Origin: Gemmatimonadota bacterium
GTDB lineage: Bacteria; Gemmatimonadota; Gemmatimonadetes; Gemmatimonadales; GWC2-71-9
DNA length: 52,500 nt
NCBI GenBank assembly: GCA_029262195.1
Contig: JAJCZX010000013.1
Coordinates: forward strand, 1-52,500
Direction of reading: 5' to 3'
This document shows, in pieces, positions 41,583-51,500 of this stretch (position 1 is the first letter of the stretch; each line of letters starts with the position of its first letter). The position numbers and the translations under genes are program-made. The notes under the pieces were generated by a model that ran no database searches, was not told where the DNA came from, and saw nothing but the letters and a program-made list of their open reading frames with translations.

Positions 41583-42884
41583 TTACATCTGTATACATTC
41601 GGTTCCGGACGACGAAACGTCCACGAACTTCGCCGCCGAAGTGGCAGAGTTACTCGAGTTATCTGCGTCGCTCACAATCACCCTCACATATGAGTCTGAC
41701 GTACCGACGAGATAGGTGAGTTCCACCGCGGTGGCCGTTCCATGATTGACGTTTGAATACGGGCCGAATTTGCGAGTCGCGCTTTGCCACTGAAACGCGT
41801 ACGTACCTCCTCCTCCCGAGTAGCTGGACGGCCAGTACACACACTCGTCGTTGGGGAGAATCGGATGGTCCCCGTCGTCTGAATCGATGGTTCCCACCAC
41901 GATCGGACTCGGTACTCCAGCAACAAACGAAATAGTATCCCTCGGCCATGGGAACCTCACATTCTTACCCTGGCTTTCAGCTTCTAGAACGATACGGGCC
42001 GCCGTGCTGTTTTTACCACGAACCGATACCGTTGTCAGGGTGTTCTGAGTAATCTCTGCCTTGGAAGTGTCGCTAATAGTCCAAACCACGGCATCGGGAT
42101 TCCCACTGCTGAAACTAGAAAGAGAAAAAACCTTCGTTACTCCGTCCCCGATAGAGTCTGGTTGGTTTAGGGCAAAATCCGGCTGGGCAGGAACAAAAGG
42201 CCGATTCCAATCAACACCATATGCAGGTCGAATTCCCCATAACCAGTCAAACGCCTCATATTCATGGGCGCATCCCAGACCCGCTACATTGTGCTGTGAA
42301 TTAGTAGGGCAACTCTGCGTCCAACTTGAGTCGGCAAAGTCGTCACCATCCATTTCAGTGCCGCGGCCGATCACGTGCGAGTGGATTTCATGTTTGACAA
42401 GACCTTCAATGCCGCTCTGCGGAACGTTGAATACATTCGACCCTCCGAAACCGCAGGTTCCCGAATGTCGCTGGATTTCCACTCCGCCCACGGTGCGGCC
42501 GCAATACAAGTTTCCGCCAACGTCTTTTATGCTCAACCAAACCCGAAGTCCTTGACCACTTGTCGAAACCTCCCAATTTGGCGCTCCCGCTTCCACACCA
42601 GCGTTCCAATCGTCAACGAAGTCGTTGACGGGGGTCGTAAGGACTGTAGCTCCACCGTTAACAGCATCTACGTAAACTTTGCGCGTGGTACCGCAAACAA
42701 ATGCGCCGCCTCCGCCGAGCACGTCATCCCACCTATCCTGGCCGGGGGCGTCACAGGCACCTGGACTGGTCGCGAACATCGGAGAGTCCTCAATATTAAT
42801 TGGAGCATTTGGATGGTCGGCGCACGCCAAAACCAAGAGCATTGATGTCAGCGCGGTACCCCGGTAAATCTTTGGTCCCCTCAT
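41583..42884 (-). CDS. Secreted lipoprotein of unknown function with metallopeptidase-like motif
   Basis: 433 residues. The signal peptide ends in the lipobox LVLAC (about residues 15-21), so it is membrane-anchored. A region near residue 165 reads GLVKHEIHSHVIGRG, close to the HExxHxxG zinc motif but with one extra His; GTEMDGDD follows. Residues about 330-425 form an immunoglobulin/PKD-like beta domain (TYAFQWQSATRKF, SDSYVRVIVSDADNS). Several Cys residues suggest disulfides. ATG 42884 has GAGG six bases upstream; ATG 42887 is the alternative. Confidence 0.7.
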   Translation of the reverse strand: MRGPKIYRGTALTSMLLVLACADHPNAPINIEDSPMFATSPGACDAPGQDRWDDVLGGGGAFVCGTTRKVYVDAVNGGATVLTTPVNDFVDDWNAGVEAGAPNWEVSTSGQGLRVWLSIKDVGGNLYCGRTVGGVEIQRHSGTCGFGGSNVFNVPQSGIEGLVKHEIHSHVIGRGTEMDGDDFADSSWTQSCPTNSQHNVAGLGCAHEYEAFDWLWGIRPAYGVDWNRPFVPAQPDFALNQPDSIGDGVTKVFSLSSFSSGNPDAVVWTISDTSKAEITQNTLTTVSVRGKNSTAARIVLEAESQGKNVRFPWPRDTISFVAGVPSPIVVGTIDSDDGDHPILPNDECVYWPSSYSGGGGTYAFQWQSATRKFGPYSNVNHGTATAVELTYLVGTSDSYVRVIVSDADNSSNSATSAAKFVDVSSSGTECIQM

Positions 42885-43170
42885 CATTTACCTCACAATT
42901 GAATTAGAGTTAGCGCCCATCACATGATACTATAAGCGGGTATTTAAAGAAACCGTTAAGAAACAATGTCGTTTGATGGGCTCCGCATAAACAGTCGATC
43001 AACATTGGGTTACCGGTGCCGGACAAAAACCACCAATCAAACGTCGGAATTGGTACTTTGCCCGGCCTTGATTAACCCCGTCTCCATCGCCATCTTCTCC
43101 GCGTCGAAAGCATTGTGAACCACTGCGCAGGCTGTTTGGCAAAACCCACGACCTACACCGTGACGTCCAA

Positions 43171-44346
43171 ATGACTACCGATTTGAAGCGCCCCGCGACT
43201 ATGCCGGACAATCGTAGTTGGCGGGATAACGGATGGCTCAAAGCCGTCGCCGTTTTAGCTCTCCTCTTCATTTTTCTCGTTGGGGTTAACGGACTCAGTG
43301 GTGGGTTCAAGTCGCTTGGCCGAGATTTTGTCGACGGATTTTTCCGAGCGACCGAAAACCCGCTGATCGGTTTGATGGTCGGGATTCTTGCTACAACCAT
43401 CGTGCAGAGTTCTTCGGTAACCACTTCCTTGATCGTTGCGCTGGTGGCCGCGCCCGAAAACCCGCTGGCGGTGAGCAACGCCATACCGATGATCATGGGC
43501 GCCAACATCGGGACGACAGTTACCAACACGATCGTTTCGCTGGCTCACGTGGGACGACGCGATGAGTTTATGCGGGCTTTTTCGGTAGCCACCTGCCACG
43601 ATTTTTTCAATTTTATCACGGTAGCCATTTTGCTCCCGATCGAATTAGCCACCGGGATTTTAGGGAAAACAGCTGCAACTATAGCCGAGAGCCTCGGTGA
43701 CGTCGGTGGCCTGACATATGAGAGCCCGTTTAAAACCGCGATAAAGTCGGGTGTGCATGTGGTTGAAGATGTGCTGGGGATATTTGGCGGGTCGGACTCT
43801 GTACAGGCCATTCTGCTAATAGTGATCAGTATCGTTTTGATTTTTTTCGCCCTGACCTTTGTCGTGAAGGTCCTTCGGTCCGCCATGCAATCCCGAGTAG
43901 AGGTTTTTGTCACCAGAGCATTCGGCAAAAGCCTGGTTCTGTCGGTAATAATCGGAATGATCGTTACCGTAATGGTGCAATCCAGCTCGATTACAACATC
44001 GCTGTTGGTTCCACTGGCCGGGGCGGGAGTTCTTACCATTCACCATGCGTTTCCAATCACCGTGGGAGCCAACATCGGCACCACTGTCACGGCACTGCTT
44101 GCCGTAATGGCTGTGTCAGGTGAAAACGCGGTTTACGGACTGACCATCGCACTTGTGCATCTGATGTTCAATCTGGTCGGTACATTGATGATTCTGCCTG
44201 TTCCGGCGATCCGGGTAATTCCGATCAACATGGCTAAAAAACTTGCCAGCGTTGCGGTAGAATCGCCCAAGTGGGCTCTGGTGTATGTCGTCTTGCTGTT
44301 TTACGGACTACCCGCAGCACTGGCCTTTTTGGATAAACTTTTCTAG
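43171..44346 (+). CDS. Na/Pi cotransporter (NptA/PhoU-linked family)
   Basis: 391 residues, membrane protein with two inverted repeats. Each repeat contains the QSSS motif of the family: TIVQSSSVTTSLIVALVAAP and VMVQSSSITTSLLVPLAG, plus GANIGTTVTNT and GANIGTTVTALL. About eight to ten helices. Unlike many members it has no C-terminal PhoU domain; that domain is encoded by the next gene nine bases on. Function: sodium-driven phosphate uptake or export. Confidence 0.94.
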   Translation: MTTDLKRPATMPDNRSWRDNGWLKAVAVLALLFIFLVGVNGLSGGFKSLGRDFVDGFFRATENPLIGLMVGILATTIVQSSSVTTSLIVALVAAPENPLAVSNAIPMIMGANIGTTVTNTIVSLAHVGRRDEFMRAFSVATCHDFFNFITVAILLPIELATGILGKTAATIAESLGDVGGLTYESPFKTAIKSGVHVVEDVLGIFGGSDSVQAILLIVISIVLIFFALTFVVKVLRSAMQSRVEVFVTRAFGKSLVLSVIIGMIVTVMVQSSSITTSLLVPLAGAGVLTIHHAFPITVGANIGTTVTALLAVMAVSGENAVYGLTIALVHLMFNLVGTLMILPVPAIRVIPINMAKKLASVAVESPKWALVYVVLLFYGLPAALAFLDKLF

Positions 44347-44355
44347 GTACAACCA

Positions 44356-45036
44356 ATGCTAAAAGAACTGATTTCGATTTTCAGCGCCGGCGATCCACTT
44401 GAGGACATGGCCAAGCGGTTCAGCGAAATGTTGACACTCGCCAACGAGATGACTCTGGCCGGTGGTGAAATATTTTTTGGGTCCGAAACTAGCCCGGAAG
44501 CGCGGACGGCGGTCTTCAAGAAAGACATCAGCGTCAACAAACTTGAACGCAAAATCCGCAAACGAGTTGTCGCCCATCTCTCTTTACAGGGAAGAACCGG
44601 AGACCTTCCGTACTGCCTGCTCTTGATGAGCCTTGTAAAGGACGTTGAACGCATTGGCGACCATGCCACCAACCTCGCTGAGATTAGCGAGTTTCACTCA
44701 GACCCGCTGCCCGAAGACAAGATCACGAAGGAGTTGAAGGAAATTCGCAAAGAAGTAGAGACGATTCTCGCCGCTACTGCCGATGTCTTCAAGACTTCTG
44801 ACAGGGAGCGCGCGATCGACGCCATCTCGGATGCGAAAAACATCCAGAAACGTTGTGATACTCTGATCGTTTCGATTGCCCAGAGTGCCTATACAGCCCG
44901 TGAAGCAACGGTGATTGCCCTGGGTGCGAGGTTCTACAAAAGGATTTCAGGGCACGTCCATAACATCATGTCGGCGGTGGTTATGCCCCTCCACAAACTC
45001 GACTATTACGACGAGAAGGAATTGGACAGGCATTAA
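44356..45036 (+). CDS. PhoU-domain protein, partner of the Na/Pi cotransporter
   Basis: 226 residues, all helical, with the E/D-rich metal motif LMSLVKDVERIGDHATNLAE typical of PhoU. A first PhoU-like bundle (about 15-105) is followed by a second helical bundle (to RFYKRISGHVHNIMSAVV). Placed nine bases after the transporter, it likely gates it, as the fused PhoU domain does in other family members. No other pho genes are seen. Confidence 0.9.
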   Translation: MLKELISIFSAGDPLEDMAKRFSEMLTLANEMTLAGGEIFFGSETSPEARTAVFKKDISVNKLERKIRKRVVAHLSLQGRTGDLPYCLLLMSLVKDVERIGDHATNLAEISEFHSDPLPEDKITKELKEIRKEVETILAATADVFKTSDRERAIDAISDAKNIQKRCDTLIVSIAQSAYTAREATVIALGARFYKRISGHVHNIMSAVVMPLHKLDYYDEKELDRH

Positions 45037-45059
45037 TTCGGATCGTCCGGCCCCTCGTT

Positions 45060-46526
45060 TTACTGCGCTTCGGCCAATGCAGTGTTACGTTGCCGGATCC
45101 CGTCAGCAATAGATTGGAAGACAGGATTGTCCCCGCAGATCGCTGCTGTTTCCGCAACAACAACGTCCAGTGCTGCTCCGGTCGACTCCATGACCTCTTC
45201 TACAATGCGCAAAATAGCTTTTTCGGGAAGGCCGAGTTCTTCGCCCACGGCGACCCAGCGGGCCTTTCGGACGAAATGTGAGTTGAAGTCGCCCCCGAGA
45301 CTCATGATTTCGTCAGGATACTGACCCGCCATTACGGTGGTAGACAAAAGTCCGTAAAAGGGAGCCAGACCAATCCCATCAGGGCGATACAGAAGAGATA
45401 TGTTTTTGCAGTGCCCGTTGTGATTTCCGATCAAATAGTTGAATACGAGCCAGCGGGCCAGAACCATCAGATCCCTGATGGGGAGAGACGACTCAGCTCG
45501 CAAAATATTAGCTATTGTTGCAAAGCCCGGACCGCCGGCGGACTCCCATTTGATACCCGGGGCCGTTGCTGTCGCCTGCGCAAAATCCTCTTGATGGAGT
45601 TTTCGGATTTCTCCGCCAGACGTCGTATCGCGATCAAAACGTGTCACCAACAAAACAGGTGCCGGAAGACGGAGAAACTTTACCTCGGCCACCGGTAGAT
45701 CAATCCGGTCAGCCAATTGCATGCAAAAGTATTCGTTTTCTACTATGTCCAATTGGGCGAGGCTGCCTGCGGGACCCTTCAAAAAATGGGTGCTGGGCGA
45801 GCCGTTCTCTGGCAACAACCAGCCATGATCTCCTTTTATTAACGCCAGTTTAGGACGGGTGCCCGAAAGCACGAAACCCGAATCGACCTGGTACCTGGCA
45901 AAACTTCCATCAGATGTCTCAATGAGCCTGGCGATTTTTTTAACGGAAAGAGACCGGTAGGTAGGGGTGGGACCACCGCGTCCCTTTGGGACAATCGATA
46001 CGATGCCGGGACAATCCAGAGCTGTCCCGAGAAGGCCGTGTATGTCGCCGGGCAACAGATTCATTTCCTGAGCCAGTCGATTCCGTTCATCGCCTTCCGG
46101 TAACAGATTTTCAAAGTAAGAACATTCAGTTCCCTTGAAGGAACCTGCCCTTTTTGGAAGGCTTATAGACAAAGAAGGAACCGAGTCGTCCCCCAGAACT
46201 TCCTCGCAGTATTTAAACTCCAGGCCATCCCCACCTACCCCCAGGCTACCGATTTCTGTGGATCCAGCGAAAACTTGCATGGCCTGCCTGGATGGTGGCT
46301 TTTGTTGAGGGATTGTTCGCGGAAGGCAAACTTCCAGATCCAAACCGTACATTTTAAGGACGTGAATGACGGTTTCAACGTTGGCGCGACGAGAACCCTT
46401 CTCCAGTTCGATCAAAAACCGGCGCCCAACCCCCAAAAATTCAGCTGCCTGGCCAAGGGTCATTCCGGCCAGTTGGCGACGTTCTTTTATGATGGATCCC
46501 AATTGGGTAAGGTCGTCTATCTTCAT
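45060..46526 (-). CDS. HipB-HipA single-chain fusion with degenerate kinase site
   Basis: 489 residues from the ATG at 46526. Residues about 5-60 form an Xre helix-turn-helix (LGSIIKERRQLAGMTLGQAA, VGRRFLIELEKGSRRAN), followed by the HipA N-subdomain and kinase core (SYFENLLPEG, SGTRPKLALI, STHFLKGP). Two catalytic aspartates are replaced: the D309 equivalent is Asn (NHNGHCKN, about 368-375) and the D332 equivalent is Gly (FYGLLST, about 389-395). The kinase is therefore probably inactive as a phosphotransferase. An operator-like repeat (46550-46565) precedes the gene. Roles as a repressor or decoy are inference. Frame is intact, arguing against a simple pseudogene. Confidence 0.85.
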   Translation of the reverse strand: MKIDDLTQLGSIIKERRQLAGMTLGQAAEFLGVGRRFLIELEKGSRRANVETVIHVLKMYGLDLEVCLPRTIPQQKPPSRQAMQVFAGSTEIGSLGVGGDGLEFKYCEEVLGDDSVPSLSISLPKRAGSFKGTECSYFENLLPEGDERNRLAQEMNLLPGDIHGLLGTALDCPGIVSIVPKGRGGPTPTYRSLSVKKIARLIETSDGSFARYQVDSGFVLSGTRPKLALIKGDHGWLLPENGSPSTHFLKGPAGSLAQLDIVENEYFCMQLADRIDLPVAEVKFLRLPAPVLLVTRFDRDTTSGGEIRKLHQEDFAQATATAPGIKWESAGGPGFATIANILRAESSLPIRDLMVLARWLVFNYLIGNHNGHCKNISLLYRPDGIGLAPFYGLLSTTVMAGQYPDEIMSLGGDFNSHFVRKARWVAVGEELGLPEKAILRIVEEVMESTGAALDVVVAETAAICGDNPVFQSIADGIRQRNTALAEAQ

Positions 46527-46549
46527 CGGGCGGACGAATATAGCATGAT

Positions 46550-46565
46550 GTTCCTTTTTGGGAAC
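46550..46565. promoter_or_regulatory. Operator-like inverted repeat of the HipB-HipA fusion gene
   Basis: GTTCC (46550-46554) and GGAAC (46561-46565) around TTTTTG. A minus-strand TATATT box (46537-46542) lies between it and the ATG at 46526, leaving almost no leader. Layout agrees with autoregulation by the N-terminal Xre domain. Confidence 0.5.
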
Positions 46566-46613
46566 CTTGACTCTTATGGACCAAAACCCTAGAGTCTGCC
46601 ATGCCATCCACAC

Positions 46614-46864
46614 AACAATTGAAAGACGCTGGCTTTCAATACTCCGAACACCCTGAGCCCCACGCAGCCCGATGATTTTCCTTCGGTTCCGTGGAATCGA
46701 TTGCCACAGATCAAAAACACCGCCCCGGAGTTTTATGACTCACTCGGGTCTCATACTTCATGGATCAAACTATGGTTGAAGTTCTTATTCGACCCTGAAA
46801 TCTCTCTATTTTCCCGTACAGTCAGGGCCAAAAGAAGCTGACAATCACTATCTGTGCGCTGTCA
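46614..46864 (+). other. Intergenic stretch with an open frame lacking a start codon
   Basis: A 72-codon frame is open from 46623 to TGA at 46839-46841. It has no ATG, GTG or TTG near its beginning with a ribosome site, and no family is recognised. It contains a Trp/Phe-rich end (SWIKLWLKFLFDPEISL). It may be a gene remnant; otherwise nothing is seen here. Confidence 0.3.
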
Positions 46865-47479
46865 TCACCTCACAACCATGAATCCATGCGGGCCCTGATA
46901 CGCAATAAACGGTAAAGACGGATTGGCCCTGGCGGCTTCACGACTCCAACCAATGTCTTCATTGGTCAGATTTGGCGCGTAAAACATCACGTGAGGGGGA
47001 AAAGTACCAAACTGGTCAGTTCCGTTATATGTCCGGATGTGGTCGGTCAGCATGTAGGCGACACCCGGGCGACGGGGAGCAATAAACTCACCACTTTCAA
47101 AACCGGCCTGGATAACAGGCCAGATTTCGTTCATGGGAATCCCCTCCATGATCATGTTGCTGATTTTGATCACTTTTGGAAGGATTGTCTCGCTACCCTC
47201 GGCATCGTAGCAAGTGGGCTTACGATTGAGCGGGTGGTCTCGGTTGATGATGCAGTTGAATCCGTTGCTGCTTTCCCGGGCCTGAACTACCCCACCCTCC
47301 TCTAACACATAAACACCCGCACCAGCCTTGAGGTGATCCGGAGCTGCGCTCAGCGCGATTTCCATCTCCTCGGCCCTTGGCAAAAGATCTGGCATCAATT
47401 GCTCTCCCTGGGTAGCCAACAGGGGAGAAGTCGTAGTCACGGTAATCCCTAAAAATCCAACAAAAACAGCGCTTTTCAT
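46865..47479 (-). CDS. Secreted protein of unknown function
   Basis: 204 residues with an N-terminal signal peptide (about 1-22, VFVGFLGITVTTTSPLLA). The mature part has conserved-looking segments: GAGVYVLEEGGVVQARESSN, CIINRDHPLNRKPTCY with two Cys, RPGVAYMLTDHIRTYNG and HVMFYAPNLTNEDIGW. No enzyme motif is recognised. Its promoter region holds a palindrome at 47521-47539. Confidence 0.7.
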   Translation of the reverse strand: MKSAVFVGFLGITVTTTSPLLATQGEQLMPDLLPRAEEMEIALSAAPDHLKAGAGVYVLEEGGVVQARESSNGFNCIINRDHPLNRKPTCYDAEGSETILPKVIKISNMIMEGIPMNEIWPVIQAGFESGEFIAPRRPGVAYMLTDHIRTYNGTDQFGTFPPHVMFYAPNLTNEDIGWSREAARANPSLPFIAYQGPHGFMVVR

Positions 47480-47520
47480 AGTACGAACCCTTGAGAAGAA
47501 ACTCTATGGTCAGCCAAGTG

Positions 47521-47539
47521 TATATCGTCAAACGATATA
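47521..47539. promoter_or_regulatory. Palindrome upstream of the secreted protein gene
   Basis: TATATCGT (47521-47528), CAA, ACGATATA (47532-47539): perfect 8-base arms, 42 bases upstream of the ATG at 47479. Operator candidate. Confidence 0.5.
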
Positions 47540-47669
47540 AGGTCTTATCTGTTACCATATGCACCGCCGGTTGTTCCTGTTTCTAACATGATGCAAATAA
47601 ACAACACTTGAAGCTATTTAATTTCGGGTTATATTCGGTGTCACAACCCCAAATAAACCCCGAAACCAA

Positions 47670-47882
47670 ATGCCACCATTTCAACTCCACACAAAACTAA
47701 AACCAACCGTATTTAGACCAGGATGTCGCGACGCGGGAATGTCGGGAGCCCATTTTTCTAAACTTACCGACCTCCCAACCTCCCGACTTATCACCTTGGA
47801 TTGCCCCGATTGCAACTCAAAGGTAGTCCCGGCTTCCGGGTGCTTTTTTTGTCCAACTTGTGGCTGGGGGAAGTGCGGATGA
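47670..47882 (+). CDS. Zinc-ribbon peptide resembling the C-terminal tail of NrdJ
   Basis: 70 residues. The C-terminal CPDCNSKVVPASGCFFCPTC is followed by GWGKCG, giving the spacing C-x2-C, C-x2-C-x2-C, C of the C-terminal zinc ribbon of B12-dependent ribonucleotide reductase. The first 40 residues show no domain. Either a detached remnant or a small zinc-binding protein. It overlaps the next frame by 23 bases. No ribosome site is obvious. Confidence 0.45.
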   Translation: MPPFQLHTKLKPTVFRPGCRDAGMSGAHFSKLTDLPTSRLITLDCPDCNSKVVPASGCFFCPTCGWGKCG

Positions 47883-48435
47883 TAGAAAAACAAACAGGTC
47901 GGGCCGCAGTATCAGGAGCCTTGGCAAGGAATTTGAGCCCTCTGAGCAGACGATCCGCAACTGGATCAAGCAGTCAGATCTTGATACGGGCCGTCGTACT
48001 GACGGTTTGACTACTGAGGAACGTGAAGAGCTTCGGCGTCTTCGTCGCGAGAAGTGGTTCGCCAGCCAAACTTTCTCCGGATCAGAAATGTGTCGGTGTC
48101 TGGTTGAAAAATTTCAGAGGTATTCGTGGCCGGGCAACGTACGGGAGCTCAAAGCAGTGATTCAGAGGCTTTCGGTGACGGTTGATGACAAAAAAATCTG
48201 CGGAGATCATCTCGAACTACTTGGGCTATCGGATGAGCATGCGGACCTTGATCTCGAAACGGCGCTGGAAAACAACGATTGGAACATCAATGCCACCGCC
48301 AGAGCAATCGGAGTGGCGCGTACAACTTTGTATAGACGAATCAAAAAACTAGGACTCAAAGGCGGGACCCAGCTTGTGCCAATGGTACACATTAGTGTAT
48401 CGGTGGTACACTTCGTGGAACTCGGTGCGAATTAG
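47860..48435 (+). pseudogene. Chimeric frame: IS3 orfA remnant joined to sigma-54 regulator tail
   Basis: Residues about 18-65 match the orfA helix-turn-helix of IS3-type transposases (EFEPSEQTIRNWIKQSD, GLTTEEREELRRLRRE). The sequence then changes into the end of an AAA+ sigma-54 activator (YSWPGNVRELKAVIQR) and a Fis-type helix-turn-helix (NNDWNINATARAIGVARTTL, YRRIKKLGL). Walker motifs, receiver and most of the ATPase are missing. The continuous 191-codon frame therefore joins two unrelated fragments. Most likely non-functional debris, though the Fis-like domain could still bind DNA if expressed. A GTG at 47860 is the only start for the entire frame. Confidence 0.7.
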
Positions 48436-48542
48436 TTAAATCGTTGTCCTTTAATAACTTAAACTAGTTTCAACAAGTGGCACACTAACTGCCTTGTTCA
48501 CCTCCAGTGAATTCTTGGAAACTTCATCTGGAGTGGTGAACG

Positions 48543-51500
48543 ATGTTGCGTATCGGACGGTTGTTAATCGGAATGGTGGTGGCGGTTTTCTTCTTTGCTT
48601 TTGGTGGCGAGGCTTTCGCGCAGGACAATGGCCAGGGGCGGGGCACTGGTGGTGGAGTGCAGGCGGCGGGGGCAGGATGTGAAGCCTTCGCTTTTGGAGG
48701 TGAAACGGCTGCCGCGACTGGATGCGGGGGTACGGGGGCTCCCGTGGATGTGACCCCGGATGGGAGTACTGGTCCGAACCGTCCGGCCAACTCCACGGGA
48801 TACTCGGCCACATTTACCGTTCGGAATATCGGTGACGGGCCTTCGGACACCTACAATATCAGCTGCTCTGGATCAGCGAACGTAACGTGCACCGGTACCA
48901 GCAAGATCAAGGTTACGTTGTCTCAGGGAGCGGCAACGACCGTCAACGCGAACTATAATGTGGGGGCGATCGGTGCTGCGACGATTAGCCTTACGGCTAC
49001 CTCCCAGACGTTCTCAGAAATCTCCAACAGTGGTTTCTACAACTTCACGGTTACGGGTCCGGAGGGTCCTCCGATCGCAAACCTCCACAATCACAACAGA
49101 GATAACAACGACCGGTCTCTTTGTTTGACGGTCGGTGCCGGACCGTCCGCGGCAGTACAATGCGGTGACCTCTTGATCACCCACTCGATGCCCGAATTTC
49201 AAACGCTAAACAGGGGGCGATCTCCGACACTCATTTACAACTCGCAAACACAACGGCCTCGCCCTATAGTGACGGCTCATGTGCAGATGGACCCGCAGTT
49301 GGCGGCACCAAACACTGTTTTCGCCCAACTGCAATTGAAGGTCGGGAGCTCGTGGTTGACGAAAGCTAGCGCGACCTACTCAGCCTGGGGTTTGGGTGAA
49401 ACCAGGCAGATTGGTTTGGCGGTAGACGACCTCACCTTGCAGACTGGCTATTACCCGGCGCAACTTACCGTAACCAATCAATATTCGGGCGGGTCCCACC
49501 CGATGGTCATCACCGATACCCTGCTAATTGTCAACCGATCGTCGAGCCCCTTTGGGGGTGGCTGGTACATGGCTGGTGTAGAGCAACTGGTCATCAACGG
49601 TACGAATCCGATTGTGTGGGTCGGTGGTGACGGATCGGCTCGATTGTATGGTTACCGAGGATCGAATAAATGGGTGGCTCCGGCGGGAGCCCTTAGAGAC
49701 ACGATTGTTCTGTCGGGTAGCACGTATACCAGAAATGCGAAGTTCGGCGTCGAGGTGAAGTACAACTCGTCTGGGCAACACATCTCCACGAAAGACAGGG
49801 CTGGGAACCAAACGACGCTCAATTGGTCGGGGGGTCTACTTTCCAGCATCACCGTACCGCCGGCTGGTTCTGGAAGTTATACGTTTGCCTGGACCGGGCC
49901 GATTCCGCAAAAGCTGGATAAGATCACAGAAGGTTCCGGACGGGTTCTCGACGCCACGGTGTCCGGCGGACAACTAACTCAACTTGTTGATCCTGACAAC
50001 AAGAATGTTCAGTTCACGTATGCCGGGAATCTTCTTCGCACTCGCCGTGACCGCGGGCTGAACACCTGGACCTATTGGTGGTCGGGAGTTCACGTGTCAT
50101 CTGTTCGCAATCCGATTGCTCCTACGTGCGGAACCCTTTGTGATCCAGAACATTTGCGGTTGTCGCATTGGAACGATAAAGGAGTCCATATTGGCGTTGT
50201 TACCGGGACCAAGACTGCCGCATTGCTCTCAAGTGTTTACACTGTACTTGACCCGCCGAGCTTCTGGTTCCCGGCGTTGGCCGACACCACACGTTATTGG
50301 CTCAACCGCTGGGGAGCTCCAGATACTATCATAGATCCGGCAGGCAACAGAACCCGTTATTACCGACAGGACAGCGATGCACCGGCGATGGTGTCTAAAG
50401 TGATCTTCACCGACGGACGCACGGTTACGGCGAATTACAATTCCCGTGGCAATATCCTGTCCCAGACCGATGTTACCCACAGCGCCGGTGCCGCTACGAC
50501 TTCATACGCATACGGAGACGCCAACGCACCTGATTCACCCACCAGGATTACCGATGCTGAGGGACTTTTCACTGATTTCACATATTGGCCAGCGGGAAAC
50601 GCGAAAGCCGGACAGACCCATACTATCACAGCCCCTGGCGGGCACCGTACGGTCATAGACTATTCGCTTTCGTCCTGGTCGTCGGGGCTGGTATGGAGCA
50701 TAACGGAAGAATCGGTACCGGTGGTTTCGACTTCCACTTGGACAAAAGCCCCGGCGAATATAGTTAGACAACTCTACTATGATGGCGACGGAAACCTCAT
50801 CAAAGATTCCGTCGTTGGTGTCAGCGGCACGAACTATACAATTGACGGCCTGAGTAACAGGGTAATCAGCGTACGAGACAACGGTGGACACGTAACATCG
50901 TACACCTATGACCAGATGAATCGGGTTACTGCTGTAACAGATCCTGCTTCTGGCGCGACGAGGTATTTCTATTCGGCCACAGGCCAAATAGACAGCGTTC
51001 TGGACCCAAGAAACGTGCCGAGACGCTGGGTCTACGACGCGATGGGTCGTCAGATCCAAATGAAGGATGACCAGAATAATATTGAGTACACTTACTATGG
51101 CATCCGAGGTCTGGTCGACAGCCTGAGGACTCGAAACAGCTCGACTATTGGGTACACGTACGACAATCTGGGGCGCCTGATAAGCACCGATTTTCCTTCG
51201 TTGTACAACGACATGGTTGGCGGTTTCTCTGATCATCTGGCTCCCGGCGGTTCAATATCAAAAACGTACGACTCCGCAGGACGCCTGCTATCTGCTAGAC
51301 TGAAGAGAAACGGCAGCACATATAGCTGGATCACCCGAACCTATCACCCAGAAGGAAGTCTCGATACAGAGCGGCAACGGATTTGGTCCGACGAAAACCA
51401 CGCATACGTTCTCGATTTCACCAGCAGGAGTTGGTACGACCGTGCGGGCCGACGCACCGATTTTTTCAACGGGACCGACACGCTCCGGTACACGTACGGC

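Noticed and set aside
45060..46526. Simple pseudogene of hipA
   Set aside because: The frame is intact over 489 codons with the HTH, nucleotide-contact Lys segments and operator kept, so selective loss of catalysis is more likely than decay.
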